Shown: positions 25,128 through 37,405, numbered from the stretch's first letter. The stretch is 64,000 nt of DNA from Pseudolactococcus laudensis (GCF_013449735.1 NZ_JACBNY010000005.1:57438-121437); one strand, 5' to 3'. Made by a program: numbers and translations. The notes: generated by a model not told the origin, from the sequence alone.

Positions 25128-26237
25128 ATGAGTTACATCACTTCAACACAAGAACGCCACATTGATATCGTGGATATTCCAGCACTTGAATCCAAAGTTG
25201 CAGTCAATATGGCAAAAGGCGCTTTCGGTTATCTGTCTGGCGCTGCAGAGGACGAATTAGTTTTAAAAGCTAATCCCCTTGCTTTTAACCATAAATTGAT
25301 TGAACCACGTGTCTTACAGGATATTGAAAATCCTGATTTGACAACTGAATTTTTGGGTCTCAAACTCTCTGCACCTATTATTGCCGTCCCAATTGCAGCA
25401 CATGGTCTAGTCCATCAAAATGCTGAACTTGATACAGCTCAAGGTGTTGCGGATGCTGGCACAATTTTCAGCTTATCAACTTATGGCAATGCAACCGTTG
25501 ATGATGTGGCTAAAGTTGCTCCTGAATCGCCTAAATTTTTCCAACTTTACATGAGTAAAGACGATAACTTCAACCGCTGGATTCTCGATAAAGCCGTCAA
25601 AAATGGCTACAAAGCGATTATTCTAACTGCCGATTCCACTCTTGGTGGCTATCGTGAGGCAGATATTGTCAACAACTTTACCTTCCAAAATGTCATGCGC
25701 AACTTAGAAGAATGGTCTAAACTATCTTCTGACGGTGAAACAGGCTCTGGTGAAGGCATCGCAGCCATTTATGCTAAAGCCAAACAAGCTTTAAGACTGA
25801 AGGATATTGCTTTCATCAAAGACTATACGCACCTACCCGTTTTCGTCAAAGGCGTTCAGTCTCCTAAAGACGTTGAACCTTTGATTGAGGCTGGGGTAGA
25901 TGGCATCTGGATTTCTAATCACGGTGGCCGACAATTAGATGGTGGTCCTGCTAGTTTCGATGTTCTAGCCAATATTGCAAAAGTTGTTAATAAACGCGTG
26001 CCAATTATTTTTGATTCCGGTGTCCGTCGGGGACAACATGTTTTCAAAGCGCTAGCAAGTGGTGCTGATGTTGTGGGCATCGGTAGACCAATGCTTTGGG
26101 GCCTTAATCTCGGTGGTAGTCAAGGTGTGACCGATGTCTTCAATCATTTCAAAAAAGAACTCCTGATTACCATGCAACTAGCAGGCACACATAATATTGC
26201 TGAAATTAAAGCAACAGAGCTGTTGGACGCCAAATAA
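25128..26237 (+). CDS. lctO: L-lactate oxidase
   Basis: 369 residues from the ATG with AAAGGAG 7-8 nt upstream. FMN-dependent alpha-hydroxy-acid oxidase: GYLSGAAEDE near the N-terminus, LTADSTLGGYREAD, the catalytic His in SNHGGRQLDGGPA, and FDSGVRRGQHVFKAL. It oxidises lactate to pyruvate with H2O2 release. The sequence pattern is that of Aerococcus/Streptococcus lactate oxidases. Its divergent neighbour oxidises NADH, so the pair links aerobic lactate use with redox balance. Confidence 0.9.
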   Translation: MSYITSTQERHIDIVDIPALESKVAVNMAKGAFGYLSGAAEDELVLKANPLAFNHKLIEPRVLQDIENPDLTTEFLGLKLSAPIIAVPIAAHGLVHQNAELDTAQGVADAGTIFSLSTYGNATVDDVAKVAPESPKFFQLYMSKDDNFNRWILDKAVKNGYKAIILTADSTLGGYREADIVNNFTFQNVMRNLEEWSKLSSDGETGSGEGIAAIYAKAKQALRLKDIAFIKDYTHLPVFVKGVQSPKDVEPLIEAGVDGIWISNHGGRQLDGGPASFDVLANIAKVVNKRVPIIFDSGVRRGQHVFKALASGADVVGIGRPMLWGLNLGGSQGVTDVFNHFKKELLITMQLAGTHNIAEIKATELLDAK

Positions 26238-26265
26238 ACAGAGGGATAAAAATGCATGCTCTTAA

Positions 26266-26319
26266 AAATAGGCGATGAACAATCGGTGATAGTAATCGGC
26301 AGCCGTTCATCGTCTATTT
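26266..26319 (+). repeat. Composite repeat copy A: hairpin module
   Basis: A 15-bp stem (26266-26280 with 26305-26319) enclosing a 24-nt loop, 28 bp after lctO. Homologous to the hairpin at 51132-51184 in reverse orientation: the stems differ by one compensated pair (G:C here, T:A there) and share the same G.T wobble. It may end lctO transcription, although it lacks a T-run. Confidence 0.75.
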
Positions 26320-26356
26320 CTGTACGACTGCTCGATCAATTTAAAAAAATAATATC

Positions 26357-26513
26357 AAATCGGTAGGAAAACCATTGAGTTTTTACCAAACCGGTATTCT
26401 ATTGGCAAAACAATACGAAAATGGTAGGAAAACCATTAATTTTTTACCAAATCGGCATTCTTTTGACAAAACAATGCGAAATCGGTAAAAAACTGTTGCT
26501 GTTGTGCAAAATT
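26357..26513 (+). repeat. Composite repeat copy A: 61-bp tandem units
   Basis: Two complete 61-bp units (26357-26417, 26418-26478) and a partial third (to about 26513). The units share a conserved block (TTTTTACCAAA, CGG[TC]ATTCT, [GC]AAAACAAT[AG]CG, then AAA[TA][CT]GGTA) and differ mainly in a stretch of about 14 nt after GGTA. The same unit occurs inverted at 50926-51075. Between lctO and recQ nothing else is seen. Confidence 0.8.
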
Positions 26514-26545
26514 AAAAAAACGCCTATTCTATAGAAAAGGACGTT

Positions 26546-28345
26546 TTAGCTGGCATAGTCTTGGATTACTTTGAGAAAAGCTTGACCAAATTGGTCGGCT
26601 TTTTTTTCGCCAATGCCTGAGACATTCAACATATCGGTTAAAGATAGCGGTTTGGCATCTGCCAAATTCATCAAAACTTGGTCTGAAAAGACCATGAAAG
26701 GTGGAATTGCCAATTCTTTGGCAAAGACTGTGCGTTGTTTTCGCAGTAATTCAAAGAGTTCACCACCGACTTCCCGTTTCGTCGAACGGGATTTCTCAAG
26801 CGTTTCTTTGACTTTAATTTCGCGCATGGTAACCATCTGCTCACCTTTTAAAACTTGAACACCCTTTTCGGAAATACTGAGACCATTATACTCGCCCGCA
26901 ACATCCAAATAACCATCTGCTACCAAGTAATCAACAAAGCTATTGAGTTTTTTGATTGACCAGTCTGCCATGAGACCATAGGTTGAGAGCGTGTCAAAGC
27001 CTGTCCAGAGCATTTTTTCGGGCAATTTACCGCGTAGCACATTCACGACTTGCGTCCGAGAATAGCTGCCTTCACGTAACTGGCTCATCCGGACGATATT
27101 TGACAGTACCTTCTGAGCATCAACTGTCACATCAATCAACTCGCGGTCATCCGTACAATTGGAACAGATTCCACAATCAGCCATCTCTTCACCAAAGTAC
27201 TGGATAATGTAGCGCTGTAAACACATTTGAGTGCTGGCAAAAGCTGTCATTTCCTGTAATTTAGCAAGTTCTTTGTGCCGATATGCGGCATCTTGATTAT
27301 CAGCCATGTCGATGAAAAAACGTTGAAGTTGAATATCACGCGCTGAATATAAGAGGACACTCTCACTAGGCAAACCATCTCGTCCTGCACGACCAATCTC
27401 CTGATAATAAGCCTCAATAGCCCCCGGCATTGTCAAATGTAGAACATAACGGACGTTGGTTTTATTAATTCCCATGCCGAAGGCATTGGTCGCGACGATG
27501 ACTTGAAAATCATCATAGAGAAAGCCGTTTTGAGCTGATTCTCTATCCTCATCTGACATGCCGGCGTGATAACGGCCAGCAGAAACACCTGATTGTTGCA
27601 ATAATTCCCATACTTCATCAACTTTTTTACGTGTTCCGGCATAGATAATGCCCACATCAGCTGGATGATTTTTAACATAAGAGCGTACATACTTGCGTTT
27701 TTCAGCGTCTGTCAGCCCTTTTTCGATTTTGATAGCGAGATTGGCTCTAGCAAATCCTGTCACAATCGTTTCTTCAATATTTAAAATACGAACCAAATCG
27801 GCTTGTACTTTTTCTGTTGCAGTCGCCGTCAGTGCCATGACATTAGGATGATTACTGAGACCTTCAATTAAGTCAACTGCTCTCAAATAAGCAGGTCTAA
27901 AATCATGCCCCCATTGGGACAAAACGTGTACTTCATCAATAACAACCAAACTCAAATTTAAAGACTGGATAAAGTTATAAAAATAAGCATCTTCTAGGCG
28001 TTCAGGTGCAACAAAGAAAATTTGATAAACGCCTTGTTTGATATCATAAGTACGATTTTTTATATCCTCAAAATCTAGCGAGCTATTTATCATAGTCGCA
28101 GAAACACCAGCCGCCACCAACTCATCAACCTGATTTTTCATCAATGAAATCAAAGGTGAGACAACCATCGTCAGACCTTCTGATAAAATCGCTGGTATTT
28201 GATAAGTCAGCGATTTCCCACCACCTGTAGGCATGATGCCGAGTGTTCGTTTACCAGATAGAACACTGTTAATAATTGCTTCTTGTCCATCTCGAAAACT
28301 TTCATAACCATAGATGGATTTTAATATATCGTGTGCAGTTGTCAT
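26546..28345 (-). CDS. recQ: ATP-dependent DNA helicase RecQ
   Basis: 599 residues. Superfamily 2 motifs: GIMPTGGGKSLTYQIPA, DEVH box in VVIDEVHVLSQWGHDFRP, ALTATAT, VATNAFGMGINK and GRAGRDG. The zinc site CLQRY..CGICSNC, a winged helix and an HRDC-like tail (LTDMLNVSGIGEKKADQFG) follow. It unwinds DNA in recombination repair. The -10 TATAAT ends 6 nt before the ATG without a Shine-Dalgarno. Confidence 0.95.
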   Translation of the reverse strand: MTTAHDILKSIYGYESFRDGQEAIINSVLSGKRTLGIMPTGGGKSLTYQIPAILSEGLTMVVSPLISLMKNQVDELVAAGVSATMINSSLDFEDIKNRTYDIKQGVYQIFFVAPERLEDAYFYNFIQSLNLSLVVIDEVHVLSQWGHDFRPAYLRAVDLIEGLSNHPNVMALTATATEKVQADLVRILNIEETIVTGFARANLAIKIEKGLTDAEKRKYVRSYVKNHPADVGIIYAGTRKKVDEVWELLQQSGVSAGRYHAGMSDEDRESAQNGFLYDDFQVIVATNAFGMGINKTNVRYVLHLTMPGAIEAYYQEIGRAGRDGLPSESVLLYSARDIQLQRFFIDMADNQDAAYRHKELAKLQEMTAFASTQMCLQRYIIQYFGEEMADCGICSNCTDDRELIDVTVDAQKVLSNIVRMSQLREGSYSRTQVVNVLRGKLPEKMLWTGFDTLSTYGLMADWSIKKLNSFVDYLVADGYLDVAGEYNGLSISEKGVQVLKGEQMVTMREIKVKETLEKSRSTKREVGGELFELLRKQRTVFAKELAIPPFMVFSDQVLMNLADAKPLSLTDMLNVSGIGEKKADQFGQAFLKVIQDYAS

Positions 28346-28360
28346 GTTTTAATTATAACA
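28346..28360 (-). promoter_or_regulatory. recQ extended -10 adjacent to ATG (leaderless)
   Basis: Minus strand: TGT TATAAT (hexamer 28357-28352), six bases, ATG at 28345. The -35 is weak. Confidence 0.65.
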
Positions 28361-28442
28361 AAAATCCATCATTTTCTGTTAGATACACTCCACTGACATT
28401 CGACTTACATCTGTTATTAAGACCAAAATCAATCGCTTTCTT

Positions 28443-28471
28443 TTGCAAAAAAGAGAACGGAGCGGTATAAT
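28443..28471 (+). promoter_or_regulatory. Promoter of the HesB-like gene
   Basis: TTGCAA (28443-28448), 17 bp, TATAAT (28466-28471). The ATG at 28491 has GGAGG 8 nt before it, so this gene has a normal short leader, a useful contrast to its divergent neighbour recQ. Confidence 0.75.
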
Positions 28472-28490
28472 AACTGTAGGAGGTAATCTC

Positions 28491-28841
28491 ATGAAAATTA
28501 CATTTGACGAACAAGTACTTGCTAGACTAGCTGACTGGTCTGATGCCGATATTGTATTAGATTTTGATAATACAATTGGTGAAACAGGGCGTCCTGTGGA
28601 AGGATGTTCCATTGGTACCAACTATCGTTTGATTGCCATTGATAAAGGTACAGTCCCTGATATCTTTGATATCGTCATCGCGTCAAACTTTGCGCCCCTA
28701 CATTTTAAAAAATACGGTGAAATGTTCCTTGAAAACGACATGACTATCACTGAAAATACAGACAAACGTGTCCAACTCAAAGCTTCAGGTGAGGTGATTG
28801 ACAGCAATGTTCAAATTTTAGACTATCGACAAGCTAAATAA
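28491..28841 (+). CDS. HesB/IscA-like iron-sulfur biosynthesis family protein
   Basis: 116 residues; start fixed by TAGGAGG upstream. It resembles the single-domain HesB-like family (YneR type) of firmicutes. Only one cysteine (VEGCSIGT) is present rather than the three of canonical IscA/SufA, so classic cluster scaffolding is doubtful. The role is unknown. Confidence 0.7.
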   Translation: MKITFDEQVLARLADWSDADIVLDFDNTIGETGRPVEGCSIGTNYRLIAIDKGTVPDIFDIVIASNFAPLHFKKYGEMFLENDMTITENTDKRVQLKASGEVIDSNVQILDYRQAK

Positions 28842-28993
28842 TTAGATACTTTATCAAATCTTGTAGGATAGCTATTTCCCCTATAAAGAGAGTAACACTT
28901 TACATTTTAAGATTCACTTCACTAAGCGAATTCTGTTTTTTGATAACTCATAACTTCAAGTATCATGGTTAAACGAACAGGAAACACCTTTCC

Positions 28994-29154
28994 TCAATCT
29001 CGTTTAGCCATGATTTTTGCTAATTTCTTCATGTTCAGTCATGCCAAAGTAAGAGAAAGCTTCGTGTGCATTTTATCTCGGTCATGTTCCCTTCAATTTC
29101 CTTAATCATTTGACACATATTTTGGATACCAAAAAGGTATTGATAATCGAAAAT
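28994..29154 (-). pseudogene. 3' remnant of a DDE transposase gene (frameshift and stop)
   Basis: One frame gives IFDYQYLFGIQNMCQMIKEI then EGNMTEIK; a one-base shift then continues MHTKLSLTLA, an in-frame TGA, LNMKKLAKIMAKRD and a stop. This reads as the C-terminus of an IS transposase (IS1182/IS5-like by pattern) damaged by one frameshift and one nonsense change. The 5' part is missing. The family assignment is tentative. Confidence 0.6.
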
Positions 29155-29409
29155 TTAATCAACATAACAAGGGCAAGGCTTGTCTGCCTTATTCAAACCT
29201 ATATTTATCACAACTATATCATAGATAAAGTCAAAATCAACTTATTAATCAATATATCTTAAAAGGTGGTCTTGAGGCACATTTGACCATAGTCAATCAT
29301 TGTTTATTTATGAAACATGACTAAACCTTCCTAATCACTGACTTGAAACCTTATTTTTACAAACAAAAAAGACAAACTGCAAATTGTTTTGAAGTTTGTC
29401 TTCAGTCTG

Positions 29410-29437
29410 AATCAAGTATTGAATACTTGATTTTTTT
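29410..29437 (+). terminator. Hairpin with T-run
   Basis: Perfect arms AATCAAGTATT (29410-29420) and AATACTTGATT (29422-29432) with a one-base centre, then seven T. Oriented to stop plus-strand transcripts, although the nearest plus-strand gene is 570 bp upstream. Confidence 0.6.
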
Positions 29438-29527
29438 GTTAGTTTGATTATGAAAGAAATAGAGGGATTATAACACGAAACCTCATTTTTCACGATTTAA
29501 AGAACAATTCCTATTTCTCTTGAAATA

Positions 29528-30463
29528 CTAATCTTCTCTTTTACAATGACTTTCTTTAATAATATAATTGGGACGCTTTTTGACCTCTGTAAAAATTTTT
29601 CCAATATACTTTCCAACAATACCTAGACAAAAAAGTTGCAACCCACCCAAAAATAAAATGATACAAACAAGAGAAGGCCAACCTGGAACAGGATTTTGTT
29701 TCACTAAATTATCCAAAAAGAAATAGATCATAGCTAGTATAGAAATGATACAACTCCCCAACCCAACAAGTGTCGCAAAAGTTAGGGGTGCTTCTGAAAA
29801 ATTAATAATGCCTTCAAGTGAGTATTTAAAAAGCGACCAAAAATTCCAGGTTGTTTCTCCTGCTGAACGCTCACGATTCTCATAGGATATGTAGTAAGTA
29901 TCAAACCCAACCCAGCTAAAAATTCCCTTAGAAAATCGATTCACTTCATTTAACTCTAAAATTGCATCAACCACTTGACGCGTCATCAAACGGAAATCAC
30001 GAGCGCCATCAACCATCTCTGTGTCAGAAATACGATTGATGACTTGAAAAAATTTCTTTGCAAAAAAAGAGCGCAATACCGGTTCACCAACACGATTAGA
30101 ACGTCTTGTCCCAACAATATCATAACCTTCTTCGATTTTTTCGTACATTTCTGGCAAAAGTTCAGGTGGGTCTTGTAAGTCAACATCCATGACCGTAATC
30201 AAATCTCCTGTTACAGCCTCTAAACCAGCAAGTAATGCAGCTTCTTTACCAAAATTCCTCGAAAAAGAAATGTAATTCACATTTGTATATTTATTTGCTG
30301 CTTCTTTTAAGCGAACCAACGTTTCATCTTTTGACCCATCATTCACAAATAGATATTCAAATTCAAGTGACATGTTTGACTCAACTTGTTTCATTTCTTG
30401 GAGATAGATGTCAATCGTTTCTTGCTCATTGTAACAAGGTACAATGATTGATAATTTTTTCAT
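29528..30463 (-). CDS. GtrB/CsbB-like membrane glycosyltransferase (GT2)
   Basis: 311 residues: a GT2 domain (SIIVPCYNEQETI; FVNDGSKDET; SRNFGKEAALLAGLEA; DVDLQDPPELLP with the metal-binding acidic motif) and two C-terminal membrane helices (about 230-255 and 265-290). These enzymes load glucose or GlcNAc onto undecaprenyl phosphate for decorating wall polymers. The neighbouring DUF6056-like multi-span protein may be a GT-C-type acceptor enzyme. AAAGAG precedes the ATG. Confidence 0.88.
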   Translation of the reverse strand: MKKLSIIVPCYNEQETIDIYLQEMKQVESNMSLEFEYLFVNDGSKDETLVRLKEAANKYTNVNYISFSRNFGKEAALLAGLEAVTGDLITVMDVDLQDPPELLPEMYEKIEEGYDIVGTRRSNRVGEPVLRSFFAKKFFQVINRISDTEMVDGARDFRLMTRQVVDAILELNEVNRFSKGIFSWVGFDTYYISYENRERSAGETTWNFWSLFKYSLEGIINFSEAPLTFATLVGLGSCIISILAMIYFFLDNLVKQNPVPGWPSLVCIILFLGGLQLFCLGIVGKYIGKIFTEVKKRPNYIIKESHCKRED

Positions 30464-30619
30464 ATGTTACTCTTTCTGATCTAATTTTTTAGCGCTGATG
30501 TCATATTCATCCAATGTTATATTAATTATAAAACATTCTGGTAACTAATACAAATATTTCAAAAATCTATGACTAGGTCTATATGGCACTTTGTCAAAAG
30601 GAAACATTTTTTGTGTCAA

Positions 30620-30661
30620 AAAATCGTATGGTAAATTTTTCCACACGATTGATTATAGACC
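30620..30661 (-). terminator. Terminator hairpin, twin of the leuS terminator
   Basis: AATCGT (30622-30627) pairs with ACGATT (30645-30650), inner TGG/CCA and AAA/TTT. A stretch of 42 bp including the flank GATTATAGA is 36/42 identical to 32995-33036 after leuS, so one is a copy of the other. Confidence 0.7.
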
Positions 30662-30679
30662 CTAAAAAAAGTAAACTTT

Positions 30680-32881
<2,202 letters not shown>

Positions 32882-32994
32882 TTTAACAATTACCTCCTAA
32901 TTTATTCACAATATACTATACTATACCACTTAAAATTAGAAAAGTATAGCAATTCAATTTAGAAATCAAAGGAACGAATTTTTTTATGCAAAAA

Positions 32995-33036
32995 AAATCG
33001 TTTAGGAAATTTTCCCAAACGATTGATTATAGAGCC
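32995..33036 (-). terminator. leuS terminator hairpin
   Basis: AATCGTTT (32996-33003) pairs with AAACGATT (33017-33024), inner GGAAA/TTTCC, with A7 on one side (T7 on the minus strand). It lies 28 bp after the leuS stop. Twin of the hairpin at 30620. Confidence 0.8.
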
Positions 33037-33063
33037 ATTTTTTTAATGGACTTTTCTTGACGC

Positions 33064-35559
33064 TTAATTTGCCACAATGTTAACTAATTTATTAGGCACT
33101 GCAATCACTTTACGGACTGTTTTACCTGCAATTAAGTCTTTTATCACATCATTTTCAAGGGCAATTTTTTCCAATTCGTCTTTTGAGGCACCTGTTGGTA
33201 CCATAACTTTAGCTTTATTTTTGCCTAATACTTGAAGGACGATTTCGACCTCTTCATCTTGAAGTTTACTGTCGTCAAATGTTGGCCAAGCGACATAAGA
33301 AATGCCTGCTTCACCAGTCAATGTTTGCCATAATTCTTCACCCAAATGCGGTGCGAATGGCGCTAATAACTGAATGAATCCTTTGGCATAATCAAGTGGC
33401 AATTCAGGTAATTTATTAGCGGCATTGACAAAGATCATCAACTGAGAAATCGCTGTGTTAAATTTCAAGGCATCCAAATGTTCAGTGACTAACTTAACCG
33501 TTTCGTTATAGACACGATCCAGTTTACCATCATTTTCAATCGTAATCGTTTTTTCCGTGATTAAACGGTAAACACGCTCTAGGAATTTATGTGAACCTTC
33601 AAGACCTTCTGTTGACCAAGCGATACTTGCATCAAGTGGTCCCATAAACATTTCATAAAGGCGTAACGTATCCGCGCCGTACTGCTCAACGACATCATCC
33701 GGATTGATAACATTCTTCAACGATTTCGACATCTTAGCAGGACCTTGCTCAAGCTCTTCACCATTTTCCAGATTATAGAACTTCCCATCACGCGCCTCAA
33801 CCTTATCAGATGCCACAAGCGCACCACGACCATCGCGATAGCTTGTACCTAAAATCATCCCTTGATTATAAAGTTTTTGGAACGGTTCTTTGGTTGGCAC
33901 TACGCCAATGTCGTATAGGAATTTATGCCAGAAACGAGCATAAAGCAAGTGAAGGACGGCATGCTCAGCACCACCGATATAGATATCAACCGGTAACCAC
34001 TCTTTTAAGAGTTCTGGATCAGCCAACTGCTCGCTGTTTTTCGGATCGATATAGCGAAGGAAATACCAGCTAGAACCCGCCCATTGTGGCATAGTGTTGG
34101 TCTCACGACGACCTTTAACACCATCTTCACGTGTGACTGATAACCAGTCAGTTAGGTTGGCAAGTGGCGACTCACCAGTCCCTGACGGTTTAATGTCACT
34201 TGTTTTAGGTAAAACAAGTGGTAAATCTTGTTCTGGGACAGCTGTCGATGTACCATCTTCCCAATGGATAATTGGGATTGGTTCACCCCAGTAACGTTGA
34301 CGGCTAAAGAGCCAGTCACGCAAGCGATAAGTCACTTTTTCTTGACCAAAGTTATGCTTTTCTAACCACTCGACCATTTTAGCAATGGCTTCTGACTTAT
34401 CAAGACCATCTAAGAAGTCTGAGTTAATGTGTAAACCGTCTTCTGTATAAGCTTCTTTTGTGACGTCACCACCGGCAATAACCGGAATGATTAGTAAATC
34501 GAAAGTTGTCGCAAAGTCCCAGTCGCGTTGGTCATGAGCTGGTACGGCCATGATGGCACCTGTCCCGTAGCTTGCAAGGACGTAGTCTGAAATCCAGATT
34601 GGGATTTCACGGCCATTAACTGAATTGATGGCATAAGCACCAGTCCAAACACCTGTTTTTTCTTTAGCAAGGTCTGTTCTCGCCAAGTCAGATTTGAGGC
34701 TGGCTTGATATTGATATTCTTTAACAAACTCAGCTTGACCTGGACTTGCGATTTGGTTGACCAACTCGTGTTCTGGTGCTAAAACAGCATAAGTCGCACC
34801 GAAAAGTGTATCAGGACGTGTCGTAAAGACGGTGAAGTCTTGGTCAAAGCCTTTGATTTTGAAATCAACATTAGCACCGACTGACTTACCAATCCAGTTG
34901 CGTTGCATATCTTTAACTGACTCTGGCCAGTCCACATCTTCAAGGTCATTTAAGAGACGTTCAGCATAGGCTGTGATTTTCAGCATCCATTGGCGCATCG
35001 GTTTGCGAACGACTGGATAGCCACCACGCTCTGATGTACCGTCAGGTAGTACTTCCTCATTTGAGATAGCTGTACCAAGTTCTTCCACCCAGTTAACCGC
35101 TACTTCTGCTTCATAGGCCAGGCCTTTTTCATAAAGTTTGGTGAAAATCCACTGTGTCCATTTATAGTAATCTGGATCTGTCGTATTAATTTCGCGCTCC
35201 CAGTCATATGAAAAACCAAGGGCATTGATTTGACGTTTGAAGGTCGCGATATTTTTCGCTGTGAACTCGGCAGGATCATTACCTGTATCCATGGCATATT
35301 GTTCAGCAGGGAGACCAAAAGCATCCCAGCCCATTGGGTGCAAGACATTGTAGCCTTGTGCCCGACGCATACGGCTGAGAATATCCGTCGCCGTATAACC
35401 TTCTGGGTGACCGACGTGAAGACCAGCACCACTTGGATAAGGAAACATATCTAAGGCATAGAATTTCGGTTTATTTTTATCAGTCCCTGTTTTGAAGGTC
35501 TTGTTTTCAGCCCAAAAAGCTTGCCATTTTTTTTCAATTGCTTGATGATTAAAAGTCAT
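33064..35559 (-). CDS. leuS: Leucyl-tRNA synthetase
   Basis: 831 residues, full bacterial length. HIGH-class motif in [20 protein letters not shown], the CP1 editing domain ([34 protein letters not shown]), KMSKS in [15 protein letters not shown], and the anticodon and C-terminal domains. It charges and proofreads leucyl-tRNA. Only 87 bp separate it from the upstream gene, and I see no T-box. Promoter TTGAAA-17-TAAAAT at 35623-35595. Confidence 0.97.
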   Translation of the reverse strand: MTFNHQAIEKKWQAFWAENKTFKTGTDKNKPKFYALDMFPYPSGAGLHVGHPEGYTATDILSRMRRAQGYNVLHPMGWDAFGLPAEQYAMDTGNDPAEFTAKNIATFKRQINALGFSYDWEREINTTDPDYYKWTQWIFTKLYEKGLAYEAEVAVNWVEELGTAISNEEVLPDGTSERGGYPVVRKPMRQWMLKITAYAERLLNDLEDVDWPESVKDMQRNWIGKSVGANVDFKIKGFDQDFTVFTTRPDTLFGATYAVLAPEHELVNQIASPGQAEFVKEYQYQASLKSDLARTDLAKEKTGVWTGAYAINSVNGREIPIWISDYVLASYGTGAIMAVPAHDQRDWDFATTFDLLIIPVIAGGDVTKEAYTEDGLHINSDFLDGLDKSEAIAKMVEWLEKHNFGQEKVTYRLRDWLFSRQRYWGEPIPIIHWEDGTSTAVPEQDLPLVLPKTSDIKPSGTGESPLANLTDWLSVTREDGVKGRRETNTMPQWAGSSWYFLRYIDPKNSEQLADPELLKEWLPVDIYIGGAEHAVLHLLYARFWHKFLYDIGVVPTKEPFQKLYNQGMILGTSYRDGRGALVASDKVEARDGKFYNLENGEELEQGPAKMSKSLKNVINPDDVVEQYGADTLRLYEMFMGPLDASIAWSTEGLEGSHKFLERVYRLITEKTITIENDGKLDRVYNETVKLVTEHLDALKFNTAISQLMIFVNAANKLPELPLDYAKGFIQLLAPFAPHLGEELWQTLTGEAGISYVAWPTFDDSKLQDEEVEIVLQVLGKNKAKVMVPTGASKDELEKIALENDVIKDLIAGKTVRKVIAVPNKLVNIVAN

Positions 35560-35594
35560 AATATTCTTTCTGTTGGTTAGTGTTAGTATTCTTT

Positions 35595-35623
35595 ATTTTA
35601 CGATAATTTCATCGTTTTTTCAA
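35595..35623 (-). promoter_or_regulatory. leuS promoter
   Basis: Minus strand TTGAAA (35623-35618), 17 bp, TAAAAT (35600-35595), giving a leader of about 30 nt with a weak AGAAAG before the ATG. Confidence 0.7.
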
Positions 35624-35646
35624 CTTGACATCCAAATGTATGCGAC

Positions 35647-36393
35647 TCAAATCAGGCTGTAGAGCAAGACCAAGTCACTCCCACTTAATGTCAAACCGTA
35701 CTGTCGCTCAAATTTCTTAATCTTTTGCGTCAGTGTATTACGGTGGATATACATAGCCTTGGCTGTTTTCAGTTGGTTGCCGTCATGTTGATAGAGCTGT
35801 GTGATTAAATCCTGCGCCTCTATATCGGTCAAAAGCCCTTGCTTAATTTTGGTTAATGGCGGACTGGTGACTTGGGCGAGGCCTGCTTTGATAAGCGATT
35901 CTGAAAAACTAAGGCCCTGATCAAAGTTTTTTTGCTCAGTTTGATAAAGCGTGCTGAGTTCTGTCTGATCTGTAAACAACCCCAAATAGTAGTCACATTT
36001 AACCCCTAAATCCTGAGTTAAGGCCCCAAGAACTTGCTTGAATTCTCCCTCCCTCAGGCGTTCTGCTGACATTTTTTCAATGGCGATGCCGGAGTTGGGC
36101 GAGACTTGTTTAACCTTTATGATACCTGAGAAAATCAAGGATAGATTTTCAGCGATTTCAGAAAAGTTTTGAGATTTGAACTGTATCACACGGTAGGTGC
36201 CGTGAGGTAAGTGAGCAAAATCAAATTTTTTGGCTTGAAACAAGACATCGTTAAATAGGCTGATTTCCCGTTGCGTCAGCTCATTTTTGGCGATATGAAA
36301 TGGCCTACCTTCGTTTTCAAAATTAAGGTCTGAGGCGTTTTCACTTATTCCTTTTTTAATCGGGAATAGTTTGGCTAATGTTTCTATCTTCAT
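35647..36393 (-). CDS. PucR/CdaR-type helix-turn-helix protein
   Basis: 248 residues. The C-terminus (about 190-248) is the HTH_30 domain of the PucR/CdaR group: QLYQHDGNQLKTAKAMYIHRNTLTQKIKKFERQYG. The N-terminal 180 residues have no domain I can name. A probable regulator of unknown target. The longer frame begins with TTG inside the prs terminator hairpin, so I start at the ATG giving MKIETLAKLF. No strong Shine-Dalgarno is visible. Confidence 0.75.
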   Translation of the reverse strand: MKIETLAKLFPIKKGISENASDLNFENEGRPFHIAKNELTQREISLFNDVLFQAKKFDFAHLPHGTYRVIQFKSQNFSEIAENLSLIFSGIIKVKQVSPNSGIAIEKMSAERLREGEFKQVLGALTQDLGVKCDYYLGLFTDQTELSTLYQTEQKNFDQGLSFSESLIKAGLAQVTSPPLTKIKQGLLTDIEAQDLITQLYQHDGNQLKTAKAMYIHRNTLTQKIKKFERQYGLTLSGSDLVLLYSLI

Positions 36394-36399
36394 GACTTT

Positions 36400-36422
36400 A
36401 CCAAAAAACGCCAACTGGCGTT
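36400..36422 (-). terminator. prs terminator overlapping its stop
   Basis: AAACGCC-AGTT-GGCGTTT with a following T-run on the minus strand starts at the prs stop codon and ends just before the ATG of the regulator gene. Confidence 0.8.
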
Positions 36423-37405
36423 TAGACTATATCTTCTGATTTGACACGCATGGCAAACAATGGTGACAAAGGACGATTTTCGTGAATTCTGACAATAGCA
36501 TCAGCAATCAGCGCTGAGATTGAAATTTCAGTAATTTTCTCAGATTCGCGAATGCTATCTGGTAACTCAATTGTGTCTGTGACAACCAATTTCGTAATCG
36601 CTGAATTTTCAATACGCTCAAGCGCTGGTCCTGATAAGACACCATGTGTACAAGAGGCATAAATTTCAGTTGCGCCAAGTCCTTTAAGGGCGTTAGCTGC
36701 AAGCGTGATTGTACCCGCTGTATCAATCATGTCATCAATGAGGACACATTTTTTACCTTTGACGTCACCAATGATATTCATAATCTCAGCAACATTGGCA
36801 CGTGGCCGACGTTTGTCAATAATCGCAATCGGTGTTTTCAAGAAGTCTGCCAACTTACGTGCGCGTGTTACCCCACCATGGTCAGGCGATACAACCACGA
36901 CATCTCCATTAGCACCCGTCAAACCGAGACGATCAAAATAGTCTGCAATAAGTGGCGCACCCATAAGGTGATCAACTGGAATATCAAAGAAACCTTGAAT
37001 TTGTGACGCATGGAGGTCAATTGTCACTAAGCGGTCAACACCAGCTCTTTGGAGCATGTTTGCGACCAATTTTGATGTGATAGGTTCGCGTGGACGTGCT
37101 TTGCGGTCTTGACGTGCATAGCCATAATAAGGCATGACAACATTAACCGAGCCAACAGAGGCACGTTTCAAAGCATCAACCATAATCAACAATTCCATCA
37201 AGTTTTCATTAACTGGGCTAGATGTTGATTGAATCAGAAAGACATGACTGCCACGAACTGACTCCTCAATATTGATTTGAATTTCACCGTCACTGAAAGT
37301 TTTAACATTGCATTTTCCGAGATCGAGTCCCATGTTTCTAGCGATTTTTTTAGCCAGTTCTTGGTTTGAGCTGAGTGCAAATAACTTCAGGTTTGCGTAC
37401 GACAT
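36422..37405 (-). CDS. prs: Ribose-phosphate pyrophosphokinase (PRPP synthetase)
   Basis: 327 residues, class I. Substrate and regulatory motifs are intact: [33 protein letters not shown], and the PRPP loop [14 protein letters not shown]. It makes PRPP from ribose-5-phosphate and ATP for nucleotide, His and Trp synthesis. GGAGGA precedes the ATG. A structured leader of about 140 nt lies upstream. Confidence 0.96.
   Translation of the reverse strand: MSYANLKLFALSSNQELAKKIARNMGLDLGKCNVKTFSDGEIQINIEESVRGSHVFLIQSTSSPVNENLMELLIMVDALKRASVGSVNVVMPYYGYARQDRKARPREPITSKLVANMLQRAGVDRLVTIDLHASQIQGFFDIPVDHLMGAPLIADYFDRLGLTGANGDVVVVSPDHGGVTRARKLADFLKTPIAIIDKRRPRANVAEIMNIIGDVKGKKCVLIDDMIDTAGTITLAANALKGLGATEIYASCTHGVLSGPALERIENSAITKLVVTDTIELPDSIRESEKITEISISALIADAIVRIHENRPLSPLFAMRVKSEDIV

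Larger units (their letters stand above)
28842..29527. other. Gene-poor stretch with IS remnant and two hairpins
   Basis: Between the HesB-like gene and the glycosyltransferase there is no intact gene. It holds a decayed transposase 3' end (28994-29154), a hairpin whose T-run is on the minus strand (AAGACAAACT/AGTTTGTCTT, about 29369-29402; likely terminator of the glycosyltransferase gene) and a second hairpin with a plus-strand T-run (29410-29437). The rest is AT-rich and unassigned. Confidence 0.6.

Noticed and set aside
26357..26513. CRISPR-like repeats with 14-nt variable parts
   Set aside because: Conserved blocks of about 47 bp with variable parts of only about 14 nt, few units, units diverged from each other, and no cas genes; this is a tandem repeat, not a CRISPR array.
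35560..35646. T-box riboswitch upstream of leuS (and metG)
   Set aside because: The gaps are under 120 bp, no T-box sequence or antiterminator was found, and an ordinary promoter fits the leuS gap.
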